A stretch of 64,000 bases of DNA from Polyodon spathula (GCF_017654505.1 NC_054538.1:60608184-60672183); one strand, 5' to 3'; shown: positions 1-12,914, counted from the first letter of the stretch. Program-made: numbers and translations. Notes: generated by a model from the sequence alone, not told the origin.

Positions 1-32
<32 letters not shown>
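1..32. repeat. (TA)n microsatellite, truncated by window start
   Basis: An uninterrupted TA dinucleotide array runs from the first base. Its true left end lies outside the window. Confidence 0.97.
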
Positions 33-37
<5 letters not shown>

Positions 38-1823
38 ATTTCAGCATTTACACAGTCATCAGCATTACACAGTAATGAATTACTGGAATAAAAAGACCCT
101 ACAAGTTATTTAAAAACACACACACACACACAGAATATTATCTTCAAAAGCCCTTTTACTTAAAATGTTTAAAAATAGAGATGTAAGGACCAGTTATTTG
201 AACTTACCTTTCGTCTTTATTCTTCAAGCACCTGTTGTTCTAAAATCTAGGTTATATTAATTCAACCCCCCGGTGTTGTATTTGAAGTGCTGTCTAAGTG
301 GTGTAAGGTTTATTTCAGATCACTTTACAAAATATCATTAATAAATGTCCCGACAAGCACTTCCTTGAACAGAATGCTGCAGCACCGTTGGGCTTATGAT
401 TCTCTGCCAGAGTTGAGTGTAGGACACACTCAGGAAGTCATCCAGCCACAACGCCTGTGCTTGCCTATCTGCCTTTTTTTTTAAATATTTAAAATGAAAA
501 ATAAAATCATATTTTTTTAAAGATGTGAAGTGATTGCTGCTATTTTTCTTGTAATATGCAGATAACTGGTCAATATTTCCCTAAAGTTAGAAAAATGGAG
601 ACGTTTCAGAAAAAAAAAATTGTAATACCTGTGTTTTAGAAAGGAGACATTGAATTGTGGTTTATTGAATTAAAACGTTTAATAAATACAATGAAATAAT
701 TTGGCCCATGGCCTTGTCTATTGGCGCTCGGTAGCTGCCCTAATACTGGCCGACACAGACTGGCAGGCTAGCCAGCAGGCAGAACAAGTGGTCCTCTGGG
801 CCACCTTCCCCCCTTGGACAAGGCAAGCTGCAAGGTGAAGGCGGGAGGGAGGAGGAAACAAAGATAAAAAAAAAGACGTGAAACTGAGGCCTGGAATGCT
901 ATTTATATAATGTTGGACAATGATGTAATAGTCTCCTATCAGAAAAACAACAAGTTTCTAAATCACTTACTTAAATGTTGTATGTATTGTACTTGGGATT
1001 CCTATTTTTTCCCTTTGTTCACTTTAAGACCCTTGAACGGAATAAAAGCAATTCGGTAACATATTCCTATGAGTGGCTTTTTCCTTGGCCTGCGGCCATT
1101 GAGACCTTCACCATGCAATACTCGACCCCTATGGTTGAAATGGAAACCCCAGTCCCACTTGCAGCCAGTTCACTTTGAATGTTTTTGGCAGTCAATCTTG
1201 TATTGTTATTGACCTCACAATTCTTCTACTTGTTCTTGGTGAAAGAACCTTCTTTCTTCCAGACTGAGGGAGCGTTGTGGCAATACCATGAGTTTTGCAC
1301 TTAACAGAAGCAGTAGCTGAAATTGGAAATCTCAAACACTTGGAAATCTTCTTTTATCCTCTAGCTTTATGACAAGAAATAATATTCTTGTCTTCAGATA
1401 GCTCTTTATTTTTCCCATACGGGCTTATTGGTAATGACAGCAATCATCCTAACCCTAACTCTTTTATGCTATCTAAGAATGTTCACCAACAATCCAGCAA
1501 TTTCTAGACTTTTCTAGAATTAGGCTCTGCATTATCATAACTAGCACCTTGTATACAATACTATCACAGCATTACAGGGTATAAATACTACTGAATTAGC
1601 ATTTTTGTTTTGCAAAAAAAAAAAAAAAAAAAAAAAAGCGGAAATAAATAATTGTAGACATCTATTTCTTGTCATTTTTTTCGTTATCCACAAAAGCAAA
1701 ACTTTTGCTACAAAAGATTTTTCCTAAAATTATTTGTTATTGAGAAATTTCCATTGGGGCATGTAACCTTTTGAGGTGTGTGTGTGTGTGTGTGTGTATG
1801 TGTGTGTGATTTATTTTTTTAAC
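33..1823. other. Intergenic AT-rich sequence, no gene seen
   Basis: I see no coding sequence here. It holds a short (CA)n near 117-131, a poly-A run at 1614-1637 and a (GT)n tract near 1779-1808. The only compositionally different part is a GC-richer block at about 700-860 with few homopolymers, which could be a small regulatory element. The short open frames have no recognisable domain. Confidence 0.6.
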
Positions 1824-1876
1824 AGAGAATGTGTTAATATGGATTAACGTATTAAGAGAATGTGTTAATATGGATT
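1824..1876. repeat. Local direct duplication (22-bp unit, period 31)
   Basis: The 22-bp word at 1824-1845 (core GAGAATGTGTTAATATGG) recurs exactly at 1855-1876. A 9-bp spacer separates the copies. This looks like a recent local duplication next to the (GT)n tract. Confidence 0.9.
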
Positions 1877-2001
1877 TCTGCCAGTCAAAATTCAAAACTT
1901 TAGCTAGTTTTAAAAATATATAAATTGTATTAAATAACTTCTCTGAATGTTATGTTACGCATTGTAAATGGTGAACACACAGTACCTATATTAAATATGG
2001 T

Positions 2002-2337
2002 TGTAGCAGGGCGGTAGGAAAGTATAAATACCTACAGCTCTCTGCACTCCGTGTGGGGGCAGAATGAGAGCATAGGGAGAAAAGAAAACGAAACTAAAAA
2101 CGCTTAAAGGATCCGTGAAGGCTACTGCCCAGCCGGACCTTAACTGTTATTATTTGTGTTCGTGATTTGTTTTTGTTCAGCTCTTTTATTTCTGTGCTCT
2201 GAGCAGTGTTTCTTTTGTTTAAACATTTTATTTATTTTAAACAGCGCATGCCGCGTCTTTTTGTTGAAACTGCAGCTACCTGGCCCGTGTGTGCGTTCTT
2301 CTGGTCTGACGTCACCGCAACGCCGTTTCCTGCCACA
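2002..2337 (+). mobile_element. Solo LTR-like element with 5-bp target-site duplication
   Basis: This 336-bp block starts TGTAGCAGG and ends CCTGCCACA, so it has the TG...CA ends of a long terminal repeat and short inverted termini. It is flanked by ATGGT (1997-2001) and ACGGT (2338-2342), a 5-bp target-site duplication with one mismatch. A TATA box, TATAAATA, lies at 2023-2030. The sequence has more CpG than its flanks. No internal retrotransposon region or second LTR is present, so it is most likely a solo LTR left by recombination. No clean AATAAA signal is seen, although an ATTTTATTTATTTT tract sits where one would be expected. The family is not identified. Confidence 0.65.
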
Positions 2338-3379
2338 ACGGTATATAAAATGATGCTGATATTATAATTCAATTTTTTAAAATGCATTCTTATCATTTTG
2401 TTTCTGGTTCTGTGGTTACAATAAACTTCTCAGTTTAGGATGGACATTTTAGAGAGCTTTCCAAAATATTGACCTTTGTGTGCTTTGGTGATTATCGCCA
2501 GATTAACAAATAGAGCAGTTCATAAAGTTTGTTATCATAGTTTGATATGGGGATACTTTTTGGTTTTGTTTAGCAAAATAAAAAGTTTAACTTATCTATC
2601 GCTGTAAAATGGTAACACAAGTTTTATTTCCTAAGGTTTGTTCCACATTTGAAAGGAAAGAGAGCATGTATAGTATTTACTTTGTGGTGATATATAAATA
2701 AAAGCATGAGGGGCCAGTAGTGTTTCGTCTCCAGACGCTGTCGTTTTTTTTTTTTTTTGTTTGTTTTTTTTTTTAAATCATTTTCCCTTTTCTCTGTCCT
2801 GTCAATTCTGTTTCATCTCCCTTTTCCACTGTTCCAATCCGAATGATAATTTCACAGAACATCATTTATGTAAATGTAATTAGACGAGAAACATGATAGT
2901 GAGATGCAGGGTGCCAAAGGAAATTTATTACTCAGAGAGGTTCAGCTCTAAACATTCAATTAAAATATTGAGTTTCTTTATATTTAATCTAAATGTAATA
3001 AATTACATAAGGCAAATGCTCTTACAACAAAAGGCTGTCAGTATAGTGACTTTCAGGCTTGAAATGCTTAACTTGTAGCCACTGGTCAACCCAAGGCAAT
3101 CTTACCCATGACGGTGTACTTGAGTTTCCTGCCAAGCTGGTGTAGAAAAGCAATACTGGTTAAACACAGGAAAGGTCTGGTATGATAGACTGCAGTGCCA
3201 CCCCTTAACAAAAAGTGATTCTCAGAGTTTAAACGTAAACTACTCTCTATAAAGTTCATAATATACTATGGGTTGGTGTGTAGTCTGTGTACAGTAATAT
3301 ATCTAACGACTTGACCATTAAAAAAATAGTCAGCCCCAGTTTTATAATCCACAGCAACACACATCATAAACACTGAGGG
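2338..3379. other. Intergenic sequence, no gene seen
   Basis: AT-rich sequence with poly-T tracts near 2745-2775. Nothing recognisable is present. Confidence 0.6.
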
Positions 3380-3794
3380 AAGGGGGTCCCCGAATGGCTC
3401 ATCCGCATGGTGCGCAGGGTGAGTCATACAGGGCAGGTTCACGTCCTGGCTGTGCGAAGTAGGCCTGTCTTCGCTGGGGACTCCGAAGGGAGTGTCGCAT
3501 TGGCCCGAGCGCTCCTGTGGGTTAGGGAGGTAAAAAAAAAAAAAACCTGAAAGGACTGCTTTTCTGCATTGTTCTCAGGTGAATTGTGTTCAGAGCAGAC
3601 ATCTGCAGGGCTGTCATTTGTATTCCAGAGGTCAGTGGGTCGCTGACATCCGCTCTCAAATTCCTGACTGAAAAAAGGAAGCTGGCTTGGTCATGGAATC
3701 AGAGGATGCCCACTGAACCTTCGGGTCTCCTGAGCCATGTGGGAAATTGCTGGCAAATTGGGAGAAAATCAGGGGGAAATTACAATTGGGCACA

Positions 3795-3797
<3 letters not shown>
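3380..3797 (+). mobile_element. Long tRNA-derived SINE, diverged
   Basis: The left end carries a tRNA-like head, with an A-box-like CGAATGGCTCATCC and a B-box-like GGTTCACGTCC at 3436-3446 (consensus GGTTCGANTCC). A GC-richer body follows, interrupted by poly-A at 3532-3545. The right end (about 3739-3794) has an AAATTGGGAGAAAAT...AATTGGGCA tail. The same head and tail words occur in the antisense insertion at 29562-29685, which supports one family. From memory the organisation matches a long SINE common in sturgeon genomes. Exact ends and target duplications are unclear, and the poly-A could instead mark the end of a shorter SINE (3380-3545). Confidence 0.6.

Positions 3798-3798
<1 letters not shown>

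Positions 3799-3887
<89 letters not shown>
3799..3887. repeat. (TA)n(CA)n compound microsatellite
   Basis: About 48 bp of TA runs directly into about 42 bp of CA. It starts at the 3' end of the SINE and is probably derived from that tail. Confidence 0.97.
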
Positions 3888-3889
<2 letters not shown>

Positions 3890-5694
3890 AGGGAAAAAGG
3901 TTTTACCTAAAAAATGGTGTGACCCCAAGAAAACTGCTATTGAGAACTTTAATCAAGGGACTGTCTCATATATAGACTGGTCTGCTTTAGTTTTGAATCT
4001 CTGTTTAATCATGAGGTAGGAAGGTGTCTCCTCATATGTGCCTCCAGTTCATACCATTTTACAATAAAAATGAGAAACAGTGCCATTGTTACAAAATGCA
4101 TTAATGTTCTATGGTAAAGAAGCCAATAACATTCTAGAACATTGTCACACATATTCAGGTTTCATTTATTAAAACAGCCTTAAATAATGCATGTTGAGGC
4201 TGTGTGTTAAGGACAAAAGTAAGGTAGCTTTTACTGATGCTCATGAGGTGCCAGTGAGAAATGTTTGATATTTACAGGAGATTATATAATTGAGTACACA
4301 GTGTCAGTTTGGTGCATTTTAATGCCAATCCTACTGCACTGCCATTCTTAATATAATACAAAGCATACTTTATGCAATGGTATCCTAATGGTTAAATGGT
4401 ACCATAGATAATTCACATCTGTAGCCTTAAACAAGCAAGGACCCAACCAAACTGTAGAAGTCAGTTTTCTAACATTATTAGGTCTATTTTTTTATAATAT
4501 TAATCAGTAAACTGATATGTCTGTAATACTTTTCTGCTACCCAGATTGTATCCAGGTAAAGTTCATACATGTAGAAAAAAAGGCTTAGTATCAATGCTAA
4601 TTTTTGAACAGGTTTAGGTCATTTGCATATTTCAAAAGAGATTGTTCAGTTGAAGATATAGCACCCTGATTCCAGTTAACAAGATGCCCTTATTTACAAC
4701 GAATGTGTTTTTTCTTTAACAAGTTGTAAATGCAGTAAGTGCCAGACTTGCTGCTTACGGATGTGTTTCCTATGTGATAAACCTTTCACTTTACAGGTGA
4801 CACGTGCTACGAAATGTGCAGAGATGCTTCACAAAGTGCAGACACAGTTCTCGTGCTAGAAATTGCGTGGGTAGGGAGAGATCAGAACTCCATATGATCG
4901 CTTGCTGTTGCAGCATTTAAAAGTGCACCTCACCTTTTTAATCCTAATCACCTTATTTTCTCTTCAAAAAACAAGACCATCCTATGTAGGTCATTTAAAG
5001 GCGAGGAAAACGTATAAAATCAGACATTGCATAGGATCTTGAAAAACAAATTATTGAAAAGAATGCATGTAAACATGTTCTACGTATTAATAAATGGCAA
5101 ACATAGTGTACCTACATGCAGTTAATGTATCTGTATTGTGAAGTTTATCTAAAAATGGAGATTGTGAAACTATTGCAGTCAAACTTTTTGAACAGTGGTT
5201 AGATTGAGGACATTTTTTTTTTTTTTTTTTTTTTTAGTGTTGTCGGGTCGAAATAGATTAACTGTTTATATTATGAATAATAATCTTACCAGAACCATAT
5301 TACATAAATGGTTTACAATCATTTACAGTATACTTGAATGTAATTTCCAGTGATGAGCAATTCTTTTTTTAACATGTATTATTTTCCTATATCGTACGAA
5401 AAAAAAAACCTTCAAACAATAATAATTTACAGGATTGTATTAAAAATAATGATATGTCTTGTATGGAAGCTGCATCCAACAATTAATACCTATACGTGAA
5501 AAAAATATTCCGTATTTCAACACTGGATTCACTAATCAATGTTTTAGAATGTTATAATTTGACATGCTTTACATTATTTTTAGTAATAGTTTTACAGATT
5601 ACAATAGAGTTACAGTAGAATATAAACAGATCTGCACGTGTATTGTATACAGTTACTGACAGCGTATAAAGGTACACTCTTGGCTTCAGGTACA
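3888..5694. other. Intergenic sequence, no gene seen
   Basis: AT-rich sequence without recognisable coding capacity. It has a poly-T run at about 5213-5235 and scattered short palindromes. Nothing else is supported. Confidence 0.6.
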
Positions 5695-5812
5695 TGCCCT
5701 GGTTTTGTCAGGGCAGACTCTTTAAAGAGCAGTTGTATCACATTTTGTGATGTCACTAACAGTGAGTAGAGGTTACAGAGGCTCAGTTACCTCTGTCTGT
5801 ACAGAGTCTGCT
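5695..5812. other. Cluster of four short inverted repeats
   Basis: TGCCCTG/CAGGGCA (5695-5701 and 5709-5715), CTCTTTAAAGAG (5718-5729), ATCACA/TGTGAT (5737-5742 and 5746-5751) and AGAGGT/ACCTCT (about 5768-5793) lie in a row within about 120 bp. They could be a structured RNA, a decayed palindromic repeat or chance. No RNA family is recognised. Confidence 0.4.
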
Positions 5813-6519
5813 AAAGTCAATATATAATATCTATGGCAAATTGCTCTTCTGTACACATTACAACAGTAAACATTACCACATGGATAGAAAGGGAATGGGT
5901 TTACAGTTTGTAAAACAAAATAAAGCTGGGTTATTCTTAAGCAAAACAAAAATAGTTTGGTTTCGTTGATTGCTGGTACTCCAGTTCTTTTGCCCTATTT
6001 AAAAAAGACTAGTAAATATATAACTTGTGCCTTACACTTTCACTACACTATTAGACATTATAACATTCTTCCACCATATAGTTTGCCAATTGTACACTGA
6101 AAGAGCTGACAAGTTGTGTTATAAAAATGGTGTATTCTTTTATTATGCTTATCCTCCAAACAGTATACTATAGAATTAACTAAAAATATACTTTTTTTCA
6201 AAAATATATTACATAAACAGTACAAACAGGTGTGTCTTTGGAATTATTTCAAGTAAGAATAATAAGAAAAATACACTATTGTGTTCAGTTTTAAGCAGTT
6301 CAGATTGTTTCTGGGGTCCATTTGCAAACTCAGACAAGGCCTAAAGTTGAGCACGGATTGCAACATCAAAAGTACAGTATATGTGACACAAAAAAAACAG
6401 TATTTTTCATGTCTGTACTTGTTAAAAATATTTTATAGGTGATTTAAACGATGGGAGTTTTTTTTTTTTTTTTGGTAAAGCCTGGGTTAAAATACCCTTG
6501 GAAACTCATTGTGGAAATA
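5813..6519. other. Intergenic sequence, nothing recognised
   Basis: AT-rich, low-complexity sequence with a poly-T near 6457-6474. No gene is seen. Confidence 0.6.
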
Positions 6520-6529
6520 TTTCTCTTTA

Positions 6530-6690
6530 TGTCTTCGTTTAGTGACAGCAATTTGCTTATTAATGAGGATGACTTCCTGCGGCCCAGGTCACTGTCTTTC
6601 TCCTGTGTAACCTGACCCTGGCTCAGTAACCTTGATCTGCAACTTCAAGTATTTTTGGATCTTCTGTCAGTTATCTGATACTTCTTTCTC
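6530..6690. promoter_or_regulatory. Candidate conserved non-coding block
   Basis: This is a GC-balanced island in AT-rich flanks with GCTTATTAATGAGG (homeodomain-type core TTAATGA) and two CAGGTCA/AGTAACC-type words. The call rests on composition and motifs only, with no alignment available. Confidence 0.25.
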
Positions 6691-8089
6691 AGGCACCGAT
6701 AGCACTCCATATTTTATTAATCCCTAATTAAGTGTTTTCATTTGAAATCATGAAACTATAGACTGTAATGATGGACATAATTCTCCATTCCTGTCATTCA
6801 CCATCTATCTCGCAAACTTGTTCTTAAGGCCATAAAAGTATTTTATATGATTTTATTTTTAATTCATTATTAACAAGATTTTTTTTTGTATGACTTATAA
6901 AATATATCATTTAAAGCACATGAATGCCAAAAGCCTCTGTTTCTTTTCTTTTTTTATATCACAAGTTTTATGACTAAAGTTTCACATTTAAAATAATATA
7001 AGTACATGATTTTGACTAGCGATAAATTTAAACACAAGAGAATTGAAATATACTGTAATTAACTGCAATTGAAGGGCTTCATTATTTGTACAATGGTGAG
7101 CATAGAGTCTGCACTAAAATTATTGGGGTGTTAAATTGTAATGAAATGTTTATAGTGTTTCTGTTTTTTTTTTTTTTTTTTATGCAAGTGCATTAAAAAA
7201 AATAACTACGAAGCAAGGAAATTGTACATGACCTTACTTGATACTGAACCCAATATCCATGTCAAGTTGAGTCTATTTCTTTTTCAAAGAAATAAATTAC
7301 TACCTCTCTGAAATGCCTAGTTAGGGAGAGAGGAAACTATCTTTTAACATTTTGAAGCATTTGTTTTACTATTTTAAATACACTGTTCCCAGTTTTTAAC
7401 ATATTTTACATATTTAGATATTAGATATTACAAACTTTTACGTATTGCAACATATGCCTATTCATAATTCTTATTATAAAGGCTTTTGATTGTAGCTTTC
7501 CTTATATGTATTATGTAAATAGTGCAATTATAGTTGAAGATAATTCTCATATGACACCAGAAGGCACACATCTAGTCCAACTACCAGCTTGATGACAAGT
7601 TGAAGGACCTCCCTTAACAACATGGGGCCCTAGGTGCCCAACTGTATTTAGCACATGTACTTCTATATAGCAGTTGTATTCTGATAAATACTGTAACGTA
7701 ACATTAGTTTTGCTGATTTATTCAGAAAATCACATACACTAAATTGAGGTGTATGAAGCAGCACATGTCAACAGCAGGAAAAATAAATGGGCATAGGAGT
7801 GACACAGACACATCGGGAGGTGAAGACCTCCATGTGTTGTGTGAGTGCTATCTTCATACTCATCATCTTGTTTACAAAATTAACTCACAGCACAGCAGGT
7901 AGCAACCACACTATAAGATCCAGCTCAACCGAAATAATTAGGTTTTCACCCAGCCAACACTAAGCTCAAACATAAAAAGTGCACCGAACACCCTAAATGT
8001 ATGTTTTAGCAGTGCATTTGAAAACAGGTTTGCACATTTCATGCTTACATATTTGAAAGTATATTATTATCTTGTGTTATGGTAACGGA
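6691..8089. other. Intergenic sequence, no gene seen
   Basis: AT-rich with poly-T at about 7167-7181. A less AT-rich stretch at 7555-7660 and another at 7740-7990 contain no motif that I can name. Confidence 0.55.
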
Positions 8090-8560
8090 ATGAATGTCAG
8101 TGGGGCAGAGAATATAATGTTATCTGCGCAGGGAGTTTTCATAAAAGCAGATTAATCTTTTAAACACTACAGCATGTTTCCATTTGCTGGCAGACTTCAC
8201 AGAGTTCAGTATTACAGCGGCTCTATTTTGTAGATTTATTTTTAATTTTATTAAGAACCCCATTTGAACAATGTGGGGAGAGATGCTGTAGTATCCACCT
8301 GAGTAACCTAATTTTACAACTTCAGTGTTCTCTTTTAATGCATGGAATCGTAAATGGGCTTGAGCAAGTAATTAAAAACAGTCTGTACCAGTAAAGAGAG
8401 AAGCAAATTGCAGACCCTTCTTGACTTCAAACCTCCCCCCACTCCCAACCTGCTCTTATTAGAAAGGTAACCGTTCCATTACCTCCAACATAATGATAAC
8501 AAAGGGAGCATTAATGAGACTGTACCTTTTTACAGTCTTGTTTCACTTGAATTAGTTTCT
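8090..8560. promoter_or_regulatory. Candidate conserved non-coding block
   Basis: Low-repeat, balanced sequence with several words typical of developmental enhancers, such as the TTTATTTTTAATTTTATTA tract and GCATTAATGAGAC near 8510. It is bounded by simple AT-rich sequence. Conservation is inferred, not shown. Confidence 0.25.
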
Positions 8561-9161
8561 TTTAAGAGAAGCTTTATGTTTCATATTAGCTTTTATTTAT
8601 TTGGAAACCCATAGATAAAAAATAAATTAGCACCAACAACTCTATAGTTCTATATTACTGTACAGTTTGGATTATAAGCTTCTTATTCTCAAGCTGTAAC
8701 CTTCTTACAAAAATGCTACTGCCTTTTGACACCTTGCAGCAGTGCAATATATTTTTATTTGCCTTTATTGAAACTTGCCTTATAAATTGCTTGACCGATT
8801 ATTCAATTGACATTAATTAATTTAATTATCATAATGCGTCCTTTGACACTGTTTTAGGTATGCCATCATTAACTGGGTGATTAATTTTATTAAAATAATG
8901 TTACATTTCTGCAAGCTGCTGTATATCTAAACTGCATATTTTTTTTTTTTTTTTTTTCTTTTGTTGTTCTGTTATATTAGCCAATTGTTTTTTTGGAATA
9001 AAGTTTATGTACTTAGATTTGTGTTTACTGTGCATTAGTACCACTTTGGAAATGTGGTTATGTATGTACTACTGTATATCTGAAAGTTATTTTCAATGCG
9101 ATAGACATGTAACAAACTACCGTGTAAAACATCTAAATTAGAAAATGTAAAAGCGAATGTG

Positions 9162-9261
<100 letters not shown>

Positions 9262-9489
9262 ATTAAAGGAAATTGTTATAAATGTTTTTGTAATTTGTTT
9301 CATTTTACTCTTAAAACTTAATTTTAAAAAAAAGTGAGAAAGCTGCAAACTGAAAGTAATTATTTCCTTTTTTTTTACATATGTTGCTTCATTATTTCAA
9401 ATTAAGTTTTACACAATAGTGTAATTGAAAACAGTATGTACTTGTATATCTAAATCACTTTTAAACAATGTACAGTTTGATCTCTGTTG

Positions 9490-10085
9490 AAGTTAGGGAG
9501 AGGGGTTTTTAATCATGGGTGGACTTGGCGGTGGCAGGAGGGTAAGCGGTTATCTGCTTTCCTGATGCATGAGGGAACTCTTTTTGATCAGCAGAGCCAT
9601 AAAGCACGCATCTGACTACCATTATAGCCCCTTTCAAATCTCATATTCATTTTAACCCCTAGCAATCATAATAAGCTAGTATTAAAAAAAAAAGCTTTAC
9701 AATTGGATTACAGCAAAGTCTTGGAATGGGATGCTCCTTAAACATGATCAGGAAGCATACAGTAGTCTATAACTTCATTGGCAGATCCCACTGTAACGGA
9801 ATCTTGGTTTCAGTTATTATACAGATCAGTACTGATGTGATTGTTATCAGCCCATTGATCAGAGCATTATCAAGGACTGTCACCCTATTTGTATCAGCCT
9901 GCAGGGACATGTCAGCTGGTTCGGGCAGATGTTCTTTATCAATGATTCAGATGGATGATCAGGACTATTGGCAATTTAATATGTATTCTTCTTGTAACAG
10001 TAAAAATTCTCCAAAACCTCTAAACAACATCATACCCTTATGTCTCTCACCTTAATCTCCACTCTGAACAGAGAGTATAAAGGGG
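9490..10085. promoter_or_regulatory. Candidate enhancer-like block with four TGATCAG words
   Basis: This is a long balanced stretch with almost no homopolymers. TGATCAG occurs at 9585, 9745, 9856 and 9956, always in the same orientation. GTTATCAG, ATTATCAAGG and TCTTTATCAATGATTC are interspersed. A 109-codon frame (9726-10055) is open through much of it, but it has no domain, and I read the openness as lack of AT-rich stop codons rather than coding. It is probably a conserved regulatory element, by inference only. Confidence 0.35.
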
Positions 10086-10251
10086 CATGCCTATAGTTAA
10101 ATATATTTTGATATGACTGGAATGAGAAGATACTGCCCCATACAAATGGAATAATAATCCTGGTTGCCAGTGAATGTGATAATCACAATCTCATTGAGTA
10201 AACATATTTAGTATGTAATGTTATCTAAAGTGGGTTGGAATGAATGATATG

Positions 10252-10515
10252 TAGGAGGCTGTGTGGTCCAGTGGGTAAAGAAACAGGCTTGTAACCAGGA
10301 GGTCCCTGTTTAAATCCCAGCTCAGCCACTGACTCATTGTGTGACCCTGAGTAAGTCACTTAACGTCCTTGTGCTCTGTCTTTCAGGTGAGATGTAGTTG
10401 TAAGTGACTCTGCAGCTGATGCATAGCTCACACACCCTAGTCTCGTATCTTGTAATGCGCTTTGTGATGGTGGTCCTCTATGAAAGGTGCTATATAAAAA
10501 TAAAGATTATTATTA
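10252..10515 (+). mobile_element. CORE-SINE (MIR-like head and core, L2-like tail)
   Basis: A tRNA-type A box TGGTCCAGTGG lies at 10264-10274 and a B-box-like TGTTTAAATCC at 10307-10317. The core that follows, containing TGTGACCCTGAGTAAGTCAC near 10340-10359, matches the CORE domain shared by vertebrate MIR-type SINEs. The 3' end GAAAGGTGCTATATAAA with a (TTA)n tail resembles the L2 LINE 3' end used by these SINEs. The copy is nearly full length and well preserved. The family designation is from memory. Confidence 0.8.
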
Positions 10516-12116
10516 TATTATGTATTACTTTTTAAAAATATGAATTATAACAAAAGTCATTCAATATATTACATACAAAAAATGAACAAGCGTGGCTGCT
10601 GTGATTACTTCAGGTTATTTTATTCTCTTATTCCATATGTGTGAAAAACACTTTAATAGTCTAGGATAATAATAGTAATAAAGCTGGTTCATAACAGTAA
10701 TAATACCCATTCGGCTTTCCTTTTTTAAAGAAAAAGAAAAAAAGGTTTGTGTGATTATCTTGAAGGTATTGCCACCAGTGTCAGGCATTATTTTTACGTA
10801 GAAAAGCTAATTTAGAAGTACTGCTTAGAGATAGCCTTCAGGCACCTTTGCAGACTGCTATCATAGAGTCATCAGAATTGAAAAAAAGTTTAAAAACAAG
10901 TGGGTAGTCGCCACTTGCTAATGTCAAAGGATAACCACATGGAAGAGAGGATTACAAATGCTGAGTTGAGGATTACAATTGTTATCATGATTGTAAGCTC
11001 AGCTCCTGAGCCATTCCATTTTATGCAATTTCAATTGTGTGGTTTCAGCAGCAGTTTATGTGGCACACATACAAATAGCAGCTAACAGCACCTCTTCTTA
11101 TTGCACAGCCTCTCTCCTGACATCATACGGGAGGTGTATATCAGTAAACTGACCTTGCTATGCAAATAATTAATGTCCTTTGGAAATTGTGTCAAACCAA
11201 GAACCACAATCTAGCATAGCCACAGGTTAAAATAGAAACAAATAGGGCAGTTCTCAAAAGAGGACCATGAGAAATGTGTTGGTCTGCTTTGAAATAAATA
11301 TATTTAGAAATAAATAGAACATCTGTTACACACAGAACTACCGCCGTAGTAGGAATCAGCAAGCACTGTTCCATGTTGTTAAAGTTTTGCTATACTGTTC
11401 ATAAACCAAATGCTTTACAGTGTATAGACAAAAAGTAGTGCCAATAAAACTTGGTGTACAATTCTTCCACTAAAAACAGCGCTAACCTGTTTGTATAATT
11501 TATTATTATTATGTTTTGCAAGGCTTAATGGCAAGTTTCATGTTAAAATAAAATGGTTGAACAGTCGCTTAGGACTGAAAATGATAAAAAACAAATACCA
11601 AGTTATCATCTTCCTGTTGATGACTTAAATTTGAATTTACACTCTCCACTCCAATTTGAAGTTACTCTCTCTACTCCAATGTGTTCAGTAAACTCCGTAT
11701 GACTTATCCATGTACAAAAGGCAGGTATCGCACTGTGGTTACTAGGTGATTGTGGAATACCTAAAGATTCTTTTTTGTTTGTTTAAGGATCTGTTATAAA
11801 CAATCAAAAATGTATAATAAAGTTTGTTATATACATTATTAGATACATTATTGAACAACAACAGCAACAATACTACTACTACTACTAATAATAATAACAA
11901 AGATATGGAATATATAACATGATAAGACTTGTACTAGCAATATGTTTAAAAATGTTGACATGAACAATATTTATTTGGTGAGAATCGTTAAAACATGTAA
12001 TAATACATTTTTAAATGTAACCTTAAATGAAAATTATGCACACTTTATTTCTGTGTGAAATAAACAAAAACATATATTATTGTATTGCTGATATTATATA
12101 ATATAATATGCTTGAT

Positions 12117-12171
<55 letters not shown>

Positions 12172-12894
12172 TATAATATATATACTTACTATAGATGATG
12201 ATCATGTAAACGACTGATACTTTTAGCAATATCTGGGTGTTAAAGCAATTTAAAACATAACTATTTTTGCTGTTTGCTGACTTTGTTTTTTAGCCAATTA
12301 ATAAAAATAATATTGTATATTTTATTTGATTTTACATCAATTAGAAAATGTGGCCTAAACATGTCTTTTATAAACAGTAAAGCAAAACAACAGAAAACAA
12401 AACTCAAAACACAACTGAGGTTGATAGGTTTAAAGATGCAAGTACACCAGTACCAAACAGGGAAAACAAAATATAGAAAAAATGTAGGACTAAAAATACT
12501 TCATATTTGTGTGGGGCACATATTAACTGTAAATCACACCTGACCTTTTGTGATCAAAATCTTAGTCTGTCAATGTCTCTTCTGAATGCTGAAGCGATGT
12601 TGTTGAAACTAGGCAACACTAAGAGATTCATAGCAATGCAGTAACTAACTAATTCATTATTTTCAGTCTGTAATCATAATAAACCTCTCTAAATATGTAC
12701 ATTGCTGAAAGTTAATGCCCTATTGTCAGATATTAATGCTACTCAACTGGCATTAACGGACAAAGAGGACATCATGTTCTGGGCTGGGCTAACTCTGAGA
12801 GAACTATTATGACTGATTTAAACTTTAAAGTTTGTTATGTAGATGTTATTTCAATCTTTTTTTAATATTGCTAAATATAGTTATTTAAAGCAGA
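10516..12894. other. Intergenic sequence, no gene seen
   Basis: Mostly AT-rich sequence. It includes a (CTA)n/(ATA)n tract at about 11870-11898, an interrupted TA array at 12114-12183 and unremarkable unique sequence. Short open frames have no domain. Confidence 0.6.
12114..12183. repeat. Interrupted (TA)n array
   Basis: TA dinucleotides with AATATA interruptions. Confidence 0.95.
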
Positions 12895-12914
12895 ATGCTG
12901 TTTTAAAACAGCAT
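12895..12914. other. Perfect 20-bp palindrome
   Basis: ATGCTGTTTTAAAACAGCAT is identical to its reverse complement. It could be a binding site for a dimeric factor or chance in AT-rich DNA. Confidence 0.9.

Noticed and set aside
2002..2337. Promoter of a host gene at the TATA box
   Set aside because: The TATA box sits within an LTR-like unit with target duplications and there is no downstream gene.
3380..3460. tRNA gene suggested by the B-box-like word
   Set aside because: No cloverleaf arms are evident and the sequence continues into a SINE body.
3656..3928. 90-codon minus-strand frame
   Set aside because: Half of it is translated (CA)n/(TA)n microsatellite and the rest overlaps SINE sequence. 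No domain.
9726..10055. 109-codon plus-strand frame as a gene
   Set aside because: No start context, splice or domain evidence. The frame is better explained by stop-poor regulatory sequence.
10252..10330. tRNA gene suggested by A and B boxes
   Set aside because: The boxes are imperfect and followed by the CORE domain and L2-like tail, so it is a SINE and not a functional tRNA.
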